From Spongiibacter pelagi (GTDB lineage Bacteria; Pseudomonadota; Gammaproteobacteria; Pseudomonadales; Spongiibacteraceae), in assembly GCF_014705705.1 (NCBI RefSeq), contig NZ_JACXLD010000005.1, positions 1 to 64,000 of the forward strand: 64,000 nucleotides of DNA, written 5' to 3'. The notes beneath the pieces were generated by a model that ran no database searches, was not told the DNA's origin, and saw only the letters and a list, made by a program, of their open reading frames with translations. Shown piece after piece: positions 17,822-28,235 of the stretch. Every line of letters starts with the position of its first letter. Within the stretch, counting starts at the first letter, position 1. Position numbers and translations under genes: made by a program.

Positions 17822-18055
17822 ATGCAGGTCAATATGCATGAAGCCAAGTCTCAGCTCTCTAAACTTGGTGAAAAAGTTTGGGATGGAGAGACTGTCGTGA
17901 TTGCCAAAGCGGGTAAGCCTTATCTCGATCTAAAACCTCATCGGGAGGGGCAGGTTGAGAGGAGGCCTGGAAGATTAAAAGGTCAGATCGTGATTGCAGA
18001 TGATTTCGATCAAGCGTCTCAAGAAATTATTGACGCCTTTGAGGGTGGATTTTGA
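17822..18055 (+). CDS. Phd/YefM-type antitoxin
   Basis: A 77-aa antitoxin. Its N-terminal DNA-binding fold (VNMHEAKSQLSKLGEKVWDGETVVIAKAGKP) is the Phd/YefM signature, and a flexible acidic C-terminal tail (ADDFDQASQEIIDAFEGGF) would wrap around the toxin. It follows a GGGGTGAGG ribosome-binding region, overlaps the toxin gene by 4 nt (ATGA-like overlap 18052-18055), and is preceded by a strong palindromic operator. It should repress its own operon and neutralise the PIN toxin by direct binding. Confidence 0.9.
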   Translation: MQVNMHEAKSQLSKLGEKVWDGETVVIAKAGKPYLDLKPHREGQVERRPGRLKGQIVIADDFDQASQEIIDAFEGGF

Positions 18056-18438
18056 AGCGCGTGCTTCTTGATACTCATGTGCTGCTTTGGTGGTTAAGTG
18101 ACGATGACCGTCTTGGTGAGCGTGCGAGAGAAATTATTTCTGATGCGCGTAATCAGGTATATATCAGTGCGGCGAGTACGTGGGAAATATCAATAAAAAT
18201 GGCGCTGGGTAAACTCAAAGCGCCAAAAGATATGAGCACTATCATAGATAATGAAGGTTTTATTGCTCTGCCAATCTCGCTTTATCATGGCGATCAGACC
18301 GGGCAGTTGCAGGAATTACATAAAGATCCCTTTGATCGGATGTTAATTGCCCAAGCGCAAGCTGAGGGCTTGATTTTGCTAACGAATGATCAGGCGATCG
18401 TGCAGTATCCGGTGCGTACTATTCTTGCTGGTAATTAA
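18052..18438 (+). CDS. PIN-domain ribonuclease toxin, VapC-like
   Basis: A 128-aa PIN-domain protein. The first catalytic Asp is in VLLDTHVLLWWL (Asp7), the conserved Glu is in STWEISIKMALGKL, and the last acidic pair is in HKDPFDRMLIAQAQ and LTNDQAI. This is the PIN subgroup that pairs with Phd-type antitoxins. It probably cleaves a tRNA or other RNA when free. It starts at the ATG inside the end of the antitoxin gene, and its stop overlaps the convergent recN stop by 3 nt at 18435-18438. Confidence 0.92.
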   Translation: MKRVLLDTHVLLWWLSDDDRLGERAREIISDARNQVYISAASTWEISIKMALGKLKAPKDMSTIIDNEGFIALPISLYHGDQTGQLQELHKDPFDRMLIAQAQAEGLILLTNDQAIVQYPVRTILAGN

Positions 18439-20102
18439 TGCCGAATCCCCAGCATTTCTCTGGCATGGCTTAAGGTGTTTTCGGTAATCGCCACTCCGCC
18501 CAGCATGCGGGCGATTTCGCCAATCTTGCGGTCTTCGTCCAGTGCTTCCAGTACGGTGCGCAGGGTGTTTTCATCGCCCATTTTGCTAACTTGCAGGTGA
18601 TGGTCGCCCTGACTGGCAACTTGCGGCTGGTGGGTAACGCAAAGTACCTGCCCGCGTTGGCCCAGTGAATTCAACATTTGCCCAACAATTTCGGCGGTGG
18701 CGCCGCCAATACCGACATCCACTTCGTCAAACACCATGGTGGGGATGGTCGAAACCTGTGCGGCAACAACTTGAATAGCCAAACTGATGCGCGAGAGCTC
18801 ACCGCCCGAGGCAATTTTACTCAGCGGCCCCCATGCGGCATTGGGGTTAGTTTGAATCTGGATTTCAACATCCTCGTGGCCTTGTGGGTGCGGTGTTGCA
18901 TCGTCTAGCGGGCTTAAGGCAAATTCGATACGGCAATGCTTCATGGCCAGCTCGGCAAGTTTGCTTTCCACGCTGGCTTTTAAGGCTTTTGCCGCTTTTT
19001 GCCGCTGCTTGCTGAGCTTGTCGGCTTGTTTGCGATACTGGCTAAGTTGGCTGTCGCGTTGCTGGCGCAGGCCGTCGATGCGCTCGTCGCTGGCGTCGAG
19101 TTGCCCCAGTTCTTCACTGAGCCGATCTTGCAGATTTAGCAGCTCTTCCGGTTGTACCTTATGTTTGCGAGCGATTTGATAAAGGGCGTCGAGCCGTTCT
19201 TCCACTTCCCGCAGTTTTTCAGGATCGACTTCGAGAGAATCAATAGCGTGTTCGAGCTCGCTCGCCGCCTCATCTATTTGAATGCGGGCGTTTTCCAGTA
19301 GTTCCATGGCGCTGCGTGCGGCGGGGCTATTGGCGCTTTGTTTGCCCAGCGATGAAAGTGCTTGCTGAAGAATTCCCAGCGCGTTGACCTCGCCTTCCTT
19401 GCACAGATTCAAGCTGTGATGATTGGCGGCGAGAATATCTTCGGCGTGGGCGAGTTGCTGTTGCTCTTGCTCCAGTTCCGGAATTTCGCCTTCTTTGAGC
19501 TCCAGCCGCTCCAGTTCTTCTAGCTGGTAGCGCAGCAATTGTTCCTGTGCGCTTTGATCGGCGCTGTTTTGCTCAAGTTGCGTGAGGGTTTTGTCGGTAT
19601 GCAAGAAATCGCTGCACAGCTTGGCAACCTCTTTGCTCAGCTCGGTGCAGTCGGCGTAGCCGTCCAATAATTGCCGCTGATGATGTTTCTTTAATAAGGA
19701 CTGATGGGCGTGTTGGCTGTGAATGTCGATCAACATGCCGCCTAATTGTTTGATATCCGCGAGGGTGCACGGCTGGCCATTGATATAGGCGCGGGAGCGA
19801 CCTTCGGCGGTAATGACTCGGCGCAGGACAACTTCATCATCGCTGTCCAGCTCGCGCTCTTTAAGCCAGTCTAGTGCCTCTGGAATATCGGCAATATCAA
19901 ATAAGGCGTGAATATCCGCTCGCTCACTACCCAAGCGCACGACACTGCCGTCGGCGCGGTCACCCAAGCACAGGCCAAGGGCATCCAACATAATAGATTT
20001 GCCCGCACCGGTTTCGCCGGTGAGCACGGTCATGCCTCGGTTGAAATCGATTTCCAGATGGTCGCTGATGGCGTAATTACTGATGCTCAGGTGTGACAGC
20101 AT
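18435..20102 (-). CDS. recN: DNA repair protein RecN
   Basis: SMC-like ATPase used in double-strand-break repair, 555 aa. Walker A is GETGAGKS (residues 29-36), preceded by NRGMTVLT. Two coiled-coil arms of Gln/Glu/Leu-rich sequence cover residues about 150-365, and the ABC signature ASGGELSRISLAIQVV and Walker B TMVFDEVDVGIGG follow. The size matches E. coli RecN (553 aa). A LexA-like site lies 45-64 nt upstream, which fits the SOS control known for recN. Its 3' end overlaps the stop of the toxin gene. Confidence 0.97.
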   Translation of the reverse strand: MLSHLSISNYAISDHLEIDFNRGMTVLTGETGAGKSIMLDALGLCLGDRADGSVVRLGSERADIHALFDIADIPEALDWLKERELDSDDEVVLRRVITAEGRSRAYINGQPCTLADIKQLGGMLIDIHSQHAHQSLLKKHHQRQLLDGYADCTELSKEVAKLCSDFLHTDKTLTQLEQNSADQSAQEQLLRYQLEELERLELKEGEIPELEQEQQQLAHAEDILAANHHSLNLCKEGEVNALGILQQALSSLGKQSANSPAARSAMELLENARIQIDEAASELEHAIDSLEVDPEKLREVEERLDALYQIARKHKVQPEELLNLQDRLSEELGQLDASDERIDGLRQQRDSQLSQYRKQADKLSKQRQKAAKALKASVESKLAELAMKHCRIEFALSPLDDATPHPQGHEDVEIQIQTNPNAAWGPLSKIASGGELSRISLAIQVVAAQVSTIPTMVFDEVDVGIGGATAEIVGQMLNSLGQRGQVLCVTHQPQVASQGDHHLQVSKMGDENTLRTVLEALDEDRKIGEIARMLGGVAITENTLSHAREMLGIRH

Positions 20103-20146
20103 GATGTGCTCTCTATTGGCGTTGGTGGATTGCCGGGATTAATTAA

Positions 20147-20166
20147 GCATGGTTATTTATACAGTA
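20147..20166 (-). promoter_or_regulatory. Candidate LexA (SOS) box upstream of recN
   Basis: Read on the minus strand the site is TACTGTATAAATAACCATGC. The left half-site TACTGTATA is perfect; the right half (CCAT) is weak. It matches the E. coli-type 20-bp consensus at 14 positions by my count, and one E. coli recN box likewise has a CCAG right half. Confidence 0.6.
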
Positions 20167-20212
20167 GTTGCGCGATTCTGTGTAGGGGATAGCAAAAAAT
20201 ATCTGTCGCTGA

Positions 20213-20240
20213 CTTGAAAAGATCCGGTTCAACCCCATAT
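20213..20240 (+). promoter_or_regulatory. Sigma-32 heat-shock promoter of grpE
   Basis: CTTGAAA (20213-20219), a 13-nt spacer, then CCCCATAT (20233-20240). Both boxes equal the sigma-32 (RpoH) consensus. The grpE start lies 56 nt downstream. Confidence 0.9.
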
Positions 20241-20296
20241 TCGCTCCAGTTGCGCTAAGGCGTGCCATTGAATAACCGGTTTGGAGAGAGATCATC

Positions 20297-20863
20297 GTGT
20301 CAGAGGAACAACAAAAGACCGATGCCCCTGAGGGTGAACATCAGGCTCATATTGATGAGCAGCAGGACGCTGCGGTAGAGCAGTCGGCTGCGGAAGGCAG
20401 TATGGAAGATCAGCTGGCCCGCGCCCAGCAAGAGGCGGCAGATGCTAAAGAGCAGGCGATGCGCGCTGTTGCTGAAGCCCAGAATGTGCGTCGTCGCGCT
20501 GAAAAAGAAGTTGAGAATGCCCGCAAGTTTGCGCTGGAGAAGTTCGCCAGTGACATGCTGAGCGTGGTGGATAACCTCGAGCGTGCGGTGGCGGCGGTGG
20601 ATACCGAAGTTGAGGCGATTAAGCCTTTGCTGGAAGGTGTTGAGCTGACCCGCAAAACCCTGGTTGATGCCTTGGGGCGTCACAATGTTGAGCAAATCGA
20701 TCCCAATGGCGAGCCTTTTGACCCGGCTTTGCACGAGGCGATGGCGATGGTGCCGAACCCTGCCATGGAACCCAATACCGTGATGGATGTAATGCAGAAA
20801 GGTTACACCCTAAACGGTCGCCTGTTGCGTGCGGCGATGGTGGTGGTTGCTAAAGCCCCATAA
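20297..20863 (+). CDS. grpE: Nucleotide exchange factor GrpE
   Basis: Releases ADP from DnaK in the Hsp70 cycle. 188 aa, GTG start behind GGAGAG. An acidic, Gln-rich N-terminus leads into a long helical dimerisation region (residues about 35-85, rich in Ala/Glu/Arg), followed by the beta-sheet head with [12 protein letters not shown] and the family ending [20 protein letters not shown]. It stands directly behind a consensus sigma-32 promoter and ahead of dnaK, which has its own promoter. Confidence 0.96.
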   Translation: MSEEQQKTDAPEGEHQAHIDEQQDAAVEQSAAEGSMEDQLARAQQEAADAKEQAMRAVAEAQNVRRRAEKEVENARKFALEKFASDMLSVVDNLERAVAAVDTEVEAIKPLLEGVELTRKTLVDALGRHNVEQIDPNGEPFDPALHEAMAMVPNPAMEPNTVMDVMQKGYTLNGRLLRAAMVVVAKAP

Positions 20864-20916
20864 GCGCGGCTCTTTGTTGAAGAGCAAGAAAAAACACAGG
20901 GAAAACCCCTAGGGCT

Positions 20917-20944
20917 CTTGAAGTAGACGAAAACGGGCCCATAT
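20917..20944 (+). promoter_or_regulatory. Sigma-32 heat-shock promoter of dnaK
   Basis: CTTGAAG (20917-20923), a 13-nt spacer, then GCCCATAT (20937-20944), one mismatch in each box from the sigma-32 consensus. A small GCTCTT/AAGAGC hairpin (20869-20885) after grpE separates the two units. dnaK starts 57 nt downstream. Confidence 0.85.
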
Positions 20945-21001
20945 CTAAGACAAGATTGAACAGCGCCGGATTGCCTCCGGCAACTAGATTGGAGAAGGAC
21001 T

Positions 21002-22924
21002 ATGGCAAAGATTATTGGCATTGACCTCGGTACCACCAACTCCTGTGTGGCGGTAATGGATGGTGACAAGGTTAAGGTAATTGAAAACGCAGAAGGCGCG
21101 CGCACTACGCCTTCTATCGTTGCGTACACCGAAGACGGCGAAATTCTGGTTGGTCAGAGCGCCAAGCGTCAGGCGGTAACTAACCCAAACAACACCTTGT
21201 TTGCGGTTAAGCGTCTGATTGGTCGTCGCTTTGAAGACAATGTGGTTCAGAAAGACATCGATATGGTGCCTTACAAAATCGCCAAAGCCGACAACGGCGA
21301 CGCCTGGGTTGAAGTGAAAGGCGAGAAAATGGCGCCTCCGCAAATTTCTGCGGAAGTGTTGAAAAAGATGAAGAAAACCGCAGAAGACTACCTGGGCGAG
21401 AAAGTGACCGAGGCGGTTATCACGGTTCCGGCGTACTTCAACGACTCTCAGCGTCAGGCGACTAAAGATGCCGGCCGTATTGCGGGTCTGGAAGTGAAGC
21501 GCATTATCAACGAGCCAACGGCGGCCGCACTGGCTTACGGTATGGACAAGGCCAAGGGCGATCGCACCGTTGCGGTTTACGACCTCGGTGGTGGTACCTT
21601 CGATATCTCTATTATTGAAATTGCAGAAGTGGATGGCGAGCACCAGTTTGAAGTGCTGGCGACCAATGGTGACACGTTCTTGGGCGGTGAGGATTTCGAC
21701 CTGCGCCTGATCGAATACTTGTCAGCAGAGTTCAAGAAAGAGAGCGGTATCGATCTGAAAGGTGATTCTCTGGCTATGCAGCGTCTGAAAGAAGCCGCAG
21801 AAAAAGCCAAGATCGAGCTGTCTTCCAGCCAGCAAACCGAAGTAAACCTGCCTTACATCACGGCGGATGCGACCGGTCCTAAGCACTTGGTGGTGAAGTT
21901 GAGCCGCGCCAAACTGGAATCGCTGGTTGAAGATTTGGTACAGCGCTCACTGGAGCCAATGAAGATTGCTCTGCAAGATTCTGATCTGGCCGCTAGCGAA
22001 ATCGACGAAGTGATTCTGGTGGGTGGTCAAACCCGTATGCCGCTGGTGCAAACCAAAGTGGCAGAGTTCTTCGGTAAAGAAGCGCGCCGCGACGTAAACC
22101 CTGATGAAGCTGTAGCCATGGGTGCGGCGATTCAAGGTGCGGTACTGTCTGGTGATGTAAAAGACGTACTGCTGCTGGACGTAACCCCGCTGACGCTGGG
22201 TATCGAAACCATGGGTGGCGTTGCCACGCCGCTGATTGAGAAGAACACCACGATTCCTACCAAGAAATCTCAGGTGTTCTCAACAGCCGATGACAACCAA
22301 ACAGCGGTAACCATTCACGTGGTTCAGGGTGAGCGCAAGCAGGCGGCACACAACAAATCGCTGGGCCGTTTCGATCTGGCAGATATTCCGCCAGCGCCAC
22401 GCGGTCTGCCGCAAATCGAAGTTACTTTCGATATCGACGCCAACGGTATTCTGCATGTGTCTGCCAAAGACAAGGCAACCGGCAAAGAGCAGTCCATTCG
22501 CATTACCGCCTCTAGCGGTCTGAATGAGGATGAGATTGAGCAAATGGTGCGCGATGCTGAAGCTAACGCTGAAGCGGATAAGAAGTTCGAGGCACTGGTA
22601 ACTGCGCGCAATACGGCGGAAGGTTTGGCTAATGCGACTCGCAAGACGCTTGAAGAAGCCGGCGATAAAGCCAGCGACGAAGAGAAAGCGGCGATCGAAG
22701 CAGCGTTAACCAAGGTAGACGAAGCGGTGAAAGGCGATGATGTTGAGGCGATTGAAGCGGCAACTAAAGAGCTGACTGAAGCCTCCGGTAGCTTGGCTCA
22801 GAAGATGTACGCTGAGCAGGCGGCGCAAGCTGAAGCGGCCGGCGGTGCAGAGGACGCTTCTGCTGCAGGCGACGATGTTGTCGATGCCGAGTTCGAAGAA
22901 GTGAAAGACGACGACAAGAAATAA
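21002..22924 (+). CDS. dnaK: Chaperone DnaK (Hsp70)
   Basis: ATP-driven folding chaperone, 640 aa, close to the E. coli length of 638. The ATPase domain shows [18 protein letters not shown] at the start, [20 protein letters not shown], and [16 protein letters not shown]. The interdomain linker [15 protein letters not shown] leads to the substrate-binding beta-sandwich and helical lid. The acidic C-terminus ends in the [11 protein letters not shown] motif expected for DnaK. AAGGAGAAGG-type ribosome binding precedes the ATG. It is part of the grpE-dnaK-dnaJ heat-shock block with its own sigma-32 promoter. Confidence 0.99.
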   Translation: MAKIIGIDLGTTNSCVAVMDGDKVKVIENAEGARTTPSIVAYTEDGEILVGQSAKRQAVTNPNNTLFAVKRLIGRRFEDNVVQKDIDMVPYKIAKADNGDAWVEVKGEKMAPPQISAEVLKKMKKTAEDYLGEKVTEAVITVPAYFNDSQRQATKDAGRIAGLEVKRIINEPTAAALAYGMDKAKGDRTVAVYDLGGGTFDISIIEIAEVDGEHQFEVLATNGDTFLGGEDFDLRLIEYLSAEFKKESGIDLKGDSLAMQRLKEAAEKAKIELSSSQQTEVNLPYITADATGPKHLVVKLSRAKLESLVEDLVQRSLEPMKIALQDSDLAASEIDEVILVGGQTRMPLVQTKVAEFFGKEARRDVNPDEAVAMGAAIQGAVLSGDVKDVLLLDVTPLTLGIETMGGVATPLIEKNTTIPTKKSQVFSTADDNQTAVTIHVVQGERKQAAHNKSLGRFDLADIPPAPRGLPQIEVTFDIDANGILHVSAKDKATGKEQSIRITASSGLNEDEIEQMVRDAEANAEADKKFEALVTARNTAEGLANATRKTLEEAGDKASDEEKAAIEAALTKVDEAVKGDDVEAIEAATKELTEASGSLAQKMYAEQAAQAEAAGGAEDASAAGDDVVDAEFEEVKDDDKK

Positions 22925-22962
22925 GTCGTGTGATTTTGGACGATAAACCGTCCGACGAAAAA

Positions 22963-22981
22963 CGCCGGGCCCAGCCCGGCG
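22963..22981 (+). terminator. GC-rich intercistronic hairpin between dnaK and dnaJ
   Basis: CGCCGGGC (22963-22970) pairs perfectly with GCCCGGCG (22974-22981) around CCA. The following TCTTAGCTT is not a full T run, so it probably attenuates or protects the 3' end of dnaK mRNA rather than stopping all transcription. Confidence 0.6.
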
Positions 22982-23011
22982 TCTTAGCTTGAGCAGTACG
23001 GATCAGAATAC

Positions 23012-24139
23012 ATGTCAAAACGCGATTATTACGAAATTCTGGGTGTTGAGCGCAGCTCCGACGAGAAGGAAATTAAAAAGGCCTATCGTCGCATTGCCAT
23101 GAAAAATCACCCGGATCGCAACCCGGATGACCCGAAAGCGGAAGATATCTTCAAAGAGGCGACTGAAGCCTATGAAGTATTAACCGATAAGGAAAAGCGT
23201 GCCGCTTACGACCGCTTTGGTCATGAAGGCGTTGGCGCCGGTGCCGGTGGTTTTGGTGGCGGCGGTGGTGCCGGCTTTAGCGATATTTTCGGTGATGTGT
23301 TTGGCGATATTTTCGGCGGTGGTGGCGGTCAGCGTCAGCGCGGCCCTCAGCCCGGTGCCGATTTGCGCTATACCCTTGAGATTGATCTCGAGCAGGCGGT
23401 TAAAGGCACCACGGCAAAAATTCGTATTCCTACGCTGGTGGCTTGTAATACCTGTGATGGTAGCGGCGCCAAGAAAGGTAGCTCGCCAACCACCTGTAGC
23501 ACCTGTAACGGTGTGGGTCAGGTGCGTATGCAGCAGGGCTTCTTTGCGGTACAGCAAACCTGCCCTGCTTGTCGCGGTAATGGCAAAATTATTTCCGATC
23601 CCTGTGGCGATTGTCGCGGTCAGGGTCGAATTGAAGAAACCAAAACCCTATCGGTTAAAGTGCCGCCCGGCGTGGATACTGGCGATCGCATTCGCCTGAG
23701 TGGTGAGGGTGAGGCCAGCCCCAATGGCGGGCCGGCGGGCGATCTATATGTGCAGATGTCGGTTAAGCCGCACCCGATTTTCCAGCGCGATGGCAAACAC
23801 CTTTACTGTGAAGTGCCAATTAGCTTTACCGACGCGGCGCTGGGCGGTGAACTGGATGTGCCCACGCTAGACGGTCGCGTGAAGCTGAAAATCCCGGCAG
23901 AAACCCAAACTGGAAAATCCTTCCGTCTTCGTGGAAAGGGCATTACCCCGGTTCGCGGTGGCACCACCGGCGACCTGATCTGTAAAACCGTGGTTGAAAC
24001 TCCGGTCAAACTGAACAAGCGTCAGAAAGAATTGCTGGAAGAACTGCAAGTCAGTCTGGGCGGTAGCGATGAGCATGCGCCGCGTAAAAAAGGCTGGTTT
24101 GAGGGGGTAAAGACCTTTTTCGACGACATGAAGCTGTAG
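23012..24139 (+). CDS. dnaJ: Co-chaperone DnaJ (Hsp40)
   Basis: Stimulates DnaK ATPase and delivers substrates. 375 aa. J domain with the HPD motif at residues 33-35, a Gly/Phe-rich linker (residues about 75-110), then four CxxCxGxG-type zinc repeats ([32 protein letters not shown]) and the C-terminal peptide-binding domain. It lies 87 nt behind dnaK with only a hairpin between, so it is likely co-transcribed. The last base of its TAG is also the first base of an inverted repeat. Confidence 0.98.
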   Translation: MSKRDYYEILGVERSSDEKEIKKAYRRIAMKNHPDRNPDDPKAEDIFKEATEAYEVLTDKEKRAAYDRFGHEGVGAGAGGFGGGGGAGFSDIFGDVFGDIFGGGGGQRQRGPQPGADLRYTLEIDLEQAVKGTTAKIRIPTLVACNTCDGSGAKKGSSPTTCSTCNGVGQVRMQQGFFAVQQTCPACRGNGKIISDPCGDCRGQGRIEETKTLSVKVPPGVDTGDRIRLSGEGEASPNGGPAGDLYVQMSVKPHPIFQRDGKHLYCEVPISFTDAALGGELDVPTLDGRVKLKIPAETQTGKSFRLRGKGITPVRGGTTGDLICKTVVETPVKLNKRQKELLEELQVSLGGSDEHAPRKKGWFEGVKTFFDDMKL

Positions 24140-24280
24140 CAGATTGGTGATTTCCTCTCTGCGTTGACGCGGCGTTGTTAAAAGGCGGCTCAAGTCGGTC
24201 ATTTATCGACTATAAACTCCCTCGTTTCGCCGCCTTTTGCCTAGCCGCATCGGCCTCGAGTACGGAAATCGACAATCTGC
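24139..24280. repeat. 142-bp imperfect palindromic element directly after dnaJ
   Basis: The outer 17-mers GCAGATTGGTGATTTCC (24139-24155) and GGAAATCGACAATCTGC (24264-24280) are inverted copies matching at 15 of 17 positions. Perfect 10-bp inner arms, AAAAGGCGGC (24180-24189) and GCCGCCTTTT (24229-24238), lie inside, with a further related GAYGCGGC pair between. The loop holds an AGTCG/CGACT stem. The inner arms followed by TTTT can also act as the dnaJ terminator. I see no protein-coding signal. It resembles a small miniature transposable element or a structured RNA. Confidence 0.7.
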
Positions 24281-24387
24281 CCTATGCAGATAAATGAGCA
24301 TTACGAGTACCGCCGGCGGCGACCAATCTAGTATTGCTCGTGACGTTAATCTGAGCTTCCTAGCTTTGACATGTTGGTGATCGATCA

Positions 24388-24547
24388 GGAAATCAACAAT
24401 CTGCCCTATACAGAATTGAGGCTTGCGAGTACCTTGCAAGCGCAGTAATTAATCTGGGGCTCCCCTGCTCGGTAGTGCCGAGCATTACTCGACTTATCTC
24501 TTTTTTTTCTCCATGCTTAGCGGCAGTTCTGGAGCGGCTGGTAGGTT
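24388..24547. repeat. Second direct copy of the repeat and hairpin-rich tail up to the yihY-type gene
   Basis: GGAAATCAACAATCTGC (24388-24404) repeats the motif at 24264 with one difference and keeps similarity downstream (CCTAT, CAGA, then GCGAGTACC), so the unit recurs at a 124-nt step. A perfect TGATCGATCA palindrome precedes it (24378-24387). GCTTGC/GCAAGC, GGGG/CCCC and GCTCGG/CCGAGC hairpins follow, and then a T8 run near 24500. Together with the element after dnaJ this fills the 408-nt gene-free gap, where I find no convincing small gene. Confidence 0.6.
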
Positions 24548-26751
<2,204 letters not shown>

Positions 26752-27082
26752 ATTTGCCGGATCTTTATCGATAATAAGGGGCATTTTGCAATGCCCTTGT
26801 AATAATCACACTTCGAGGCAGTCTTTGCGGTGGACAGTTTGACGACTTTTCTCGTAAAATTGCGCCTCAGATTCGGGGGTGGCTTCGACACGTTGTCGCC
26901 GGCCCGCAAACAAGGTTTTAGCAATATAAGCGAGGTGGGTTGGACTCATCTCGCTTTTTTGCAAAACACATTTTCCCTCTGTGGCGTACTGGTTGTTGTT
27001 CCGGCTTGATTGCTGGCGATAGCCTTCGGCCGCGAGTTTGACAGGGTGCCAGAGCGGCATCCGCGCCCGACAGGAGGTAGTC
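26752..27082 (+). promoter_or_regulatory. 331-nt leader/intergenic region before carA
   Basis: This gap holds a weak hairpin just after dapB (AAGGGGCATT 26776-26785 with AATGCCCTT 26790-26798), a strong terminator at 26928-26960, and a good carA ribosome-binding site (AGGAGG 27072-27077). I could not place a convincing sigma-70 promoter. The 122 nt between the terminator and the TTG start leave room for either a carA promoter after dapB termination or an attenuated leader. Confidence 0.5.
26928..26960 (+). terminator. Intrinsic terminator between dapB and carA
   Basis: AAGCGAGGTG (26928-26937) pairs with CATCTCGCTT (26947-26956), one G-U pair, around a 9-nt loop and runs into six T. It is strong enough to end the dapB transcript, or to attenuate a carAB leader if the promoter is upstream. 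Confidence 0.85.
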
Positions 27083-28222
27083 TTGACCGTTCCAGCCATA
27101 CTTGCCCTAGCAGACGGCAGTATTTTTCGCGGCGTTGCCATTGGTGCCTCAGGGCATTCAGTTGGTGAGGTTGTGTTCAATACCGCAATGACCGGCTATC
27201 AGGAAATTCTCACCGATCCCTCCTATGCCCGCCAAATCGTCACTCTGACTTACCCGCATATCGGTAATACCGGGATTAACGCCGAAGATGAAGAAGCGGC
27301 GGAAATCTGGTCTACCGGTCTGGTCATTCGCGACTTGCCCTTGTTGGCCAGCAACTTCCGCTCGGAAGAAACCCTGCAAGCCTATCTTGAGCGTCGCAAT
27401 GTGATTGGTATTGCCGAAATTGATACCCGTCGTTTGACGCGTATTCTGCGCGACAAAGGTGCGCAGAACGGCTGCCTGATGGCCGGCGATAATATCGACG
27501 AAGCTAAAGCGCTGGAGTTGGCCAAAGGCTTTGCCGGTTTGAAAGGCATGGATCTGGCGAAAGAAGTGACCACCGCCTCGGCGTATGAATGGCGCGAAGG
27601 TAGCTGGGCGCTGGGTGAAGGCCATAAAGTCTTTGCCGACAGCGAACTGCCTTACCATGTCGTAGCCTATGACTTTGGTGTGAAGCGCAATATTCTGCGT
27701 ATGCTGACTGATCGCGGTTGCCGTCTAACCGTCGTTCCAGCAAAAACGCCAGCCAGCGAAGTGCTGGCGATGAATCCGGATGGGGTGTTCCTGTCCAATG
27801 GCCCCGGTGACCCAGAGCCTTGTGATTACGCGATTGCGGCAATCAAAGAAATTCTGGAAACCAAACTGCCCGTATTTGGTATCTGCTTGGGGCACCAGCT
27901 GTTGTCACTGGCCTCTGGTGCTAAAACCGTAAAAATGAAATTCGGTCACCACGGTGCCAACCACCCGGTGCAGGATCTCAACACCAAGGTGGTGCATATC
28001 ACCAGTCAGAACCACGGTTTTGCAGTAGATGAAGCTACGCTTCCGGCCAATCTGGAAACGACCCATAAGTCGCTGTTTGATGGTTCATTGCAAGGCGTGC
28101 ATCGCACCGATTGCCCGGCGTTCAGCTTCCAAGGCCACCCTGAAGCGAGTCCGGGGCCGCATGATATTGCGCCACTGTTTGACCATTTCATCGAATTGAT
28201 CCAAGCCCGTAACGCAGGTTGA
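27083..28222 (+). CDS. carA: Carbamoyl-phosphate synthase small subunit
   Basis: Glutamine-hydrolysing subunit that feeds ammonia to CarB for arginine and pyrimidine synthesis. The TTG at 27083 is chosen because AGGAGG lies 5 nt upstream and the protein then starts [13 protein letters not shown] like other CarA proteins; earlier in-frame codons give an unlikely extension. The product is 379 aa. The class I glutamine amidotransferase site is FGICLGHQ with Cys268 (E. coli Cys269). [11 protein letters not shown] near the end supplies the catalytic His and Glu. It is followed by carB after 13 nt. Confidence 0.97.
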   Translation: MTVPAILALADGSIFRGVAIGASGHSVGEVVFNTAMTGYQEILTDPSYARQIVTLTYPHIGNTGINAEDEEAAEIWSTGLVIRDLPLLASNFRSEETLQAYLERRNVIGIAEIDTRRLTRILRDKGAQNGCLMAGDNIDEAKALELAKGFAGLKGMDLAKEVTTASAYEWREGSWALGEGHKVFADSELPYHVVAYDFGVKRNILRMLTDRGCRLTVVPAKTPASEVLAMNPDGVFLSNGPGDPEPCDYAIAAIKEILETKLPVFGICLGHQLLSLASGAKTVKMKFGHHGANHPVQDLNTKVVHITSQNHGFAVDEATLPANLETTHKSLFDGSLQGVHRTDCPAFSFQGHPEASPGPHDIAPLFDHFIELIQARNAG

Positions 28223-28235
28223 GGGCGGAGCCGTT

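Noticed and set aside
24203..24439. Minus-strand open frame in the dnaJ-yihY gap
   Set aside because: It runs through the repeat elements, so the two copies encode repeated nonsense; no family resemblance.
24139..24470. CRISPR array
   Set aside because: The repeats are inverted, imperfect and irregularly spaced, with no cas genes nearby.
26806..27180. Minus-strand open frame of 124 codons between dapB and carA
   Set aside because: It contains a strong plus-strand terminator, overlaps the carA start and has no recognised family or good ribosome-binding site.
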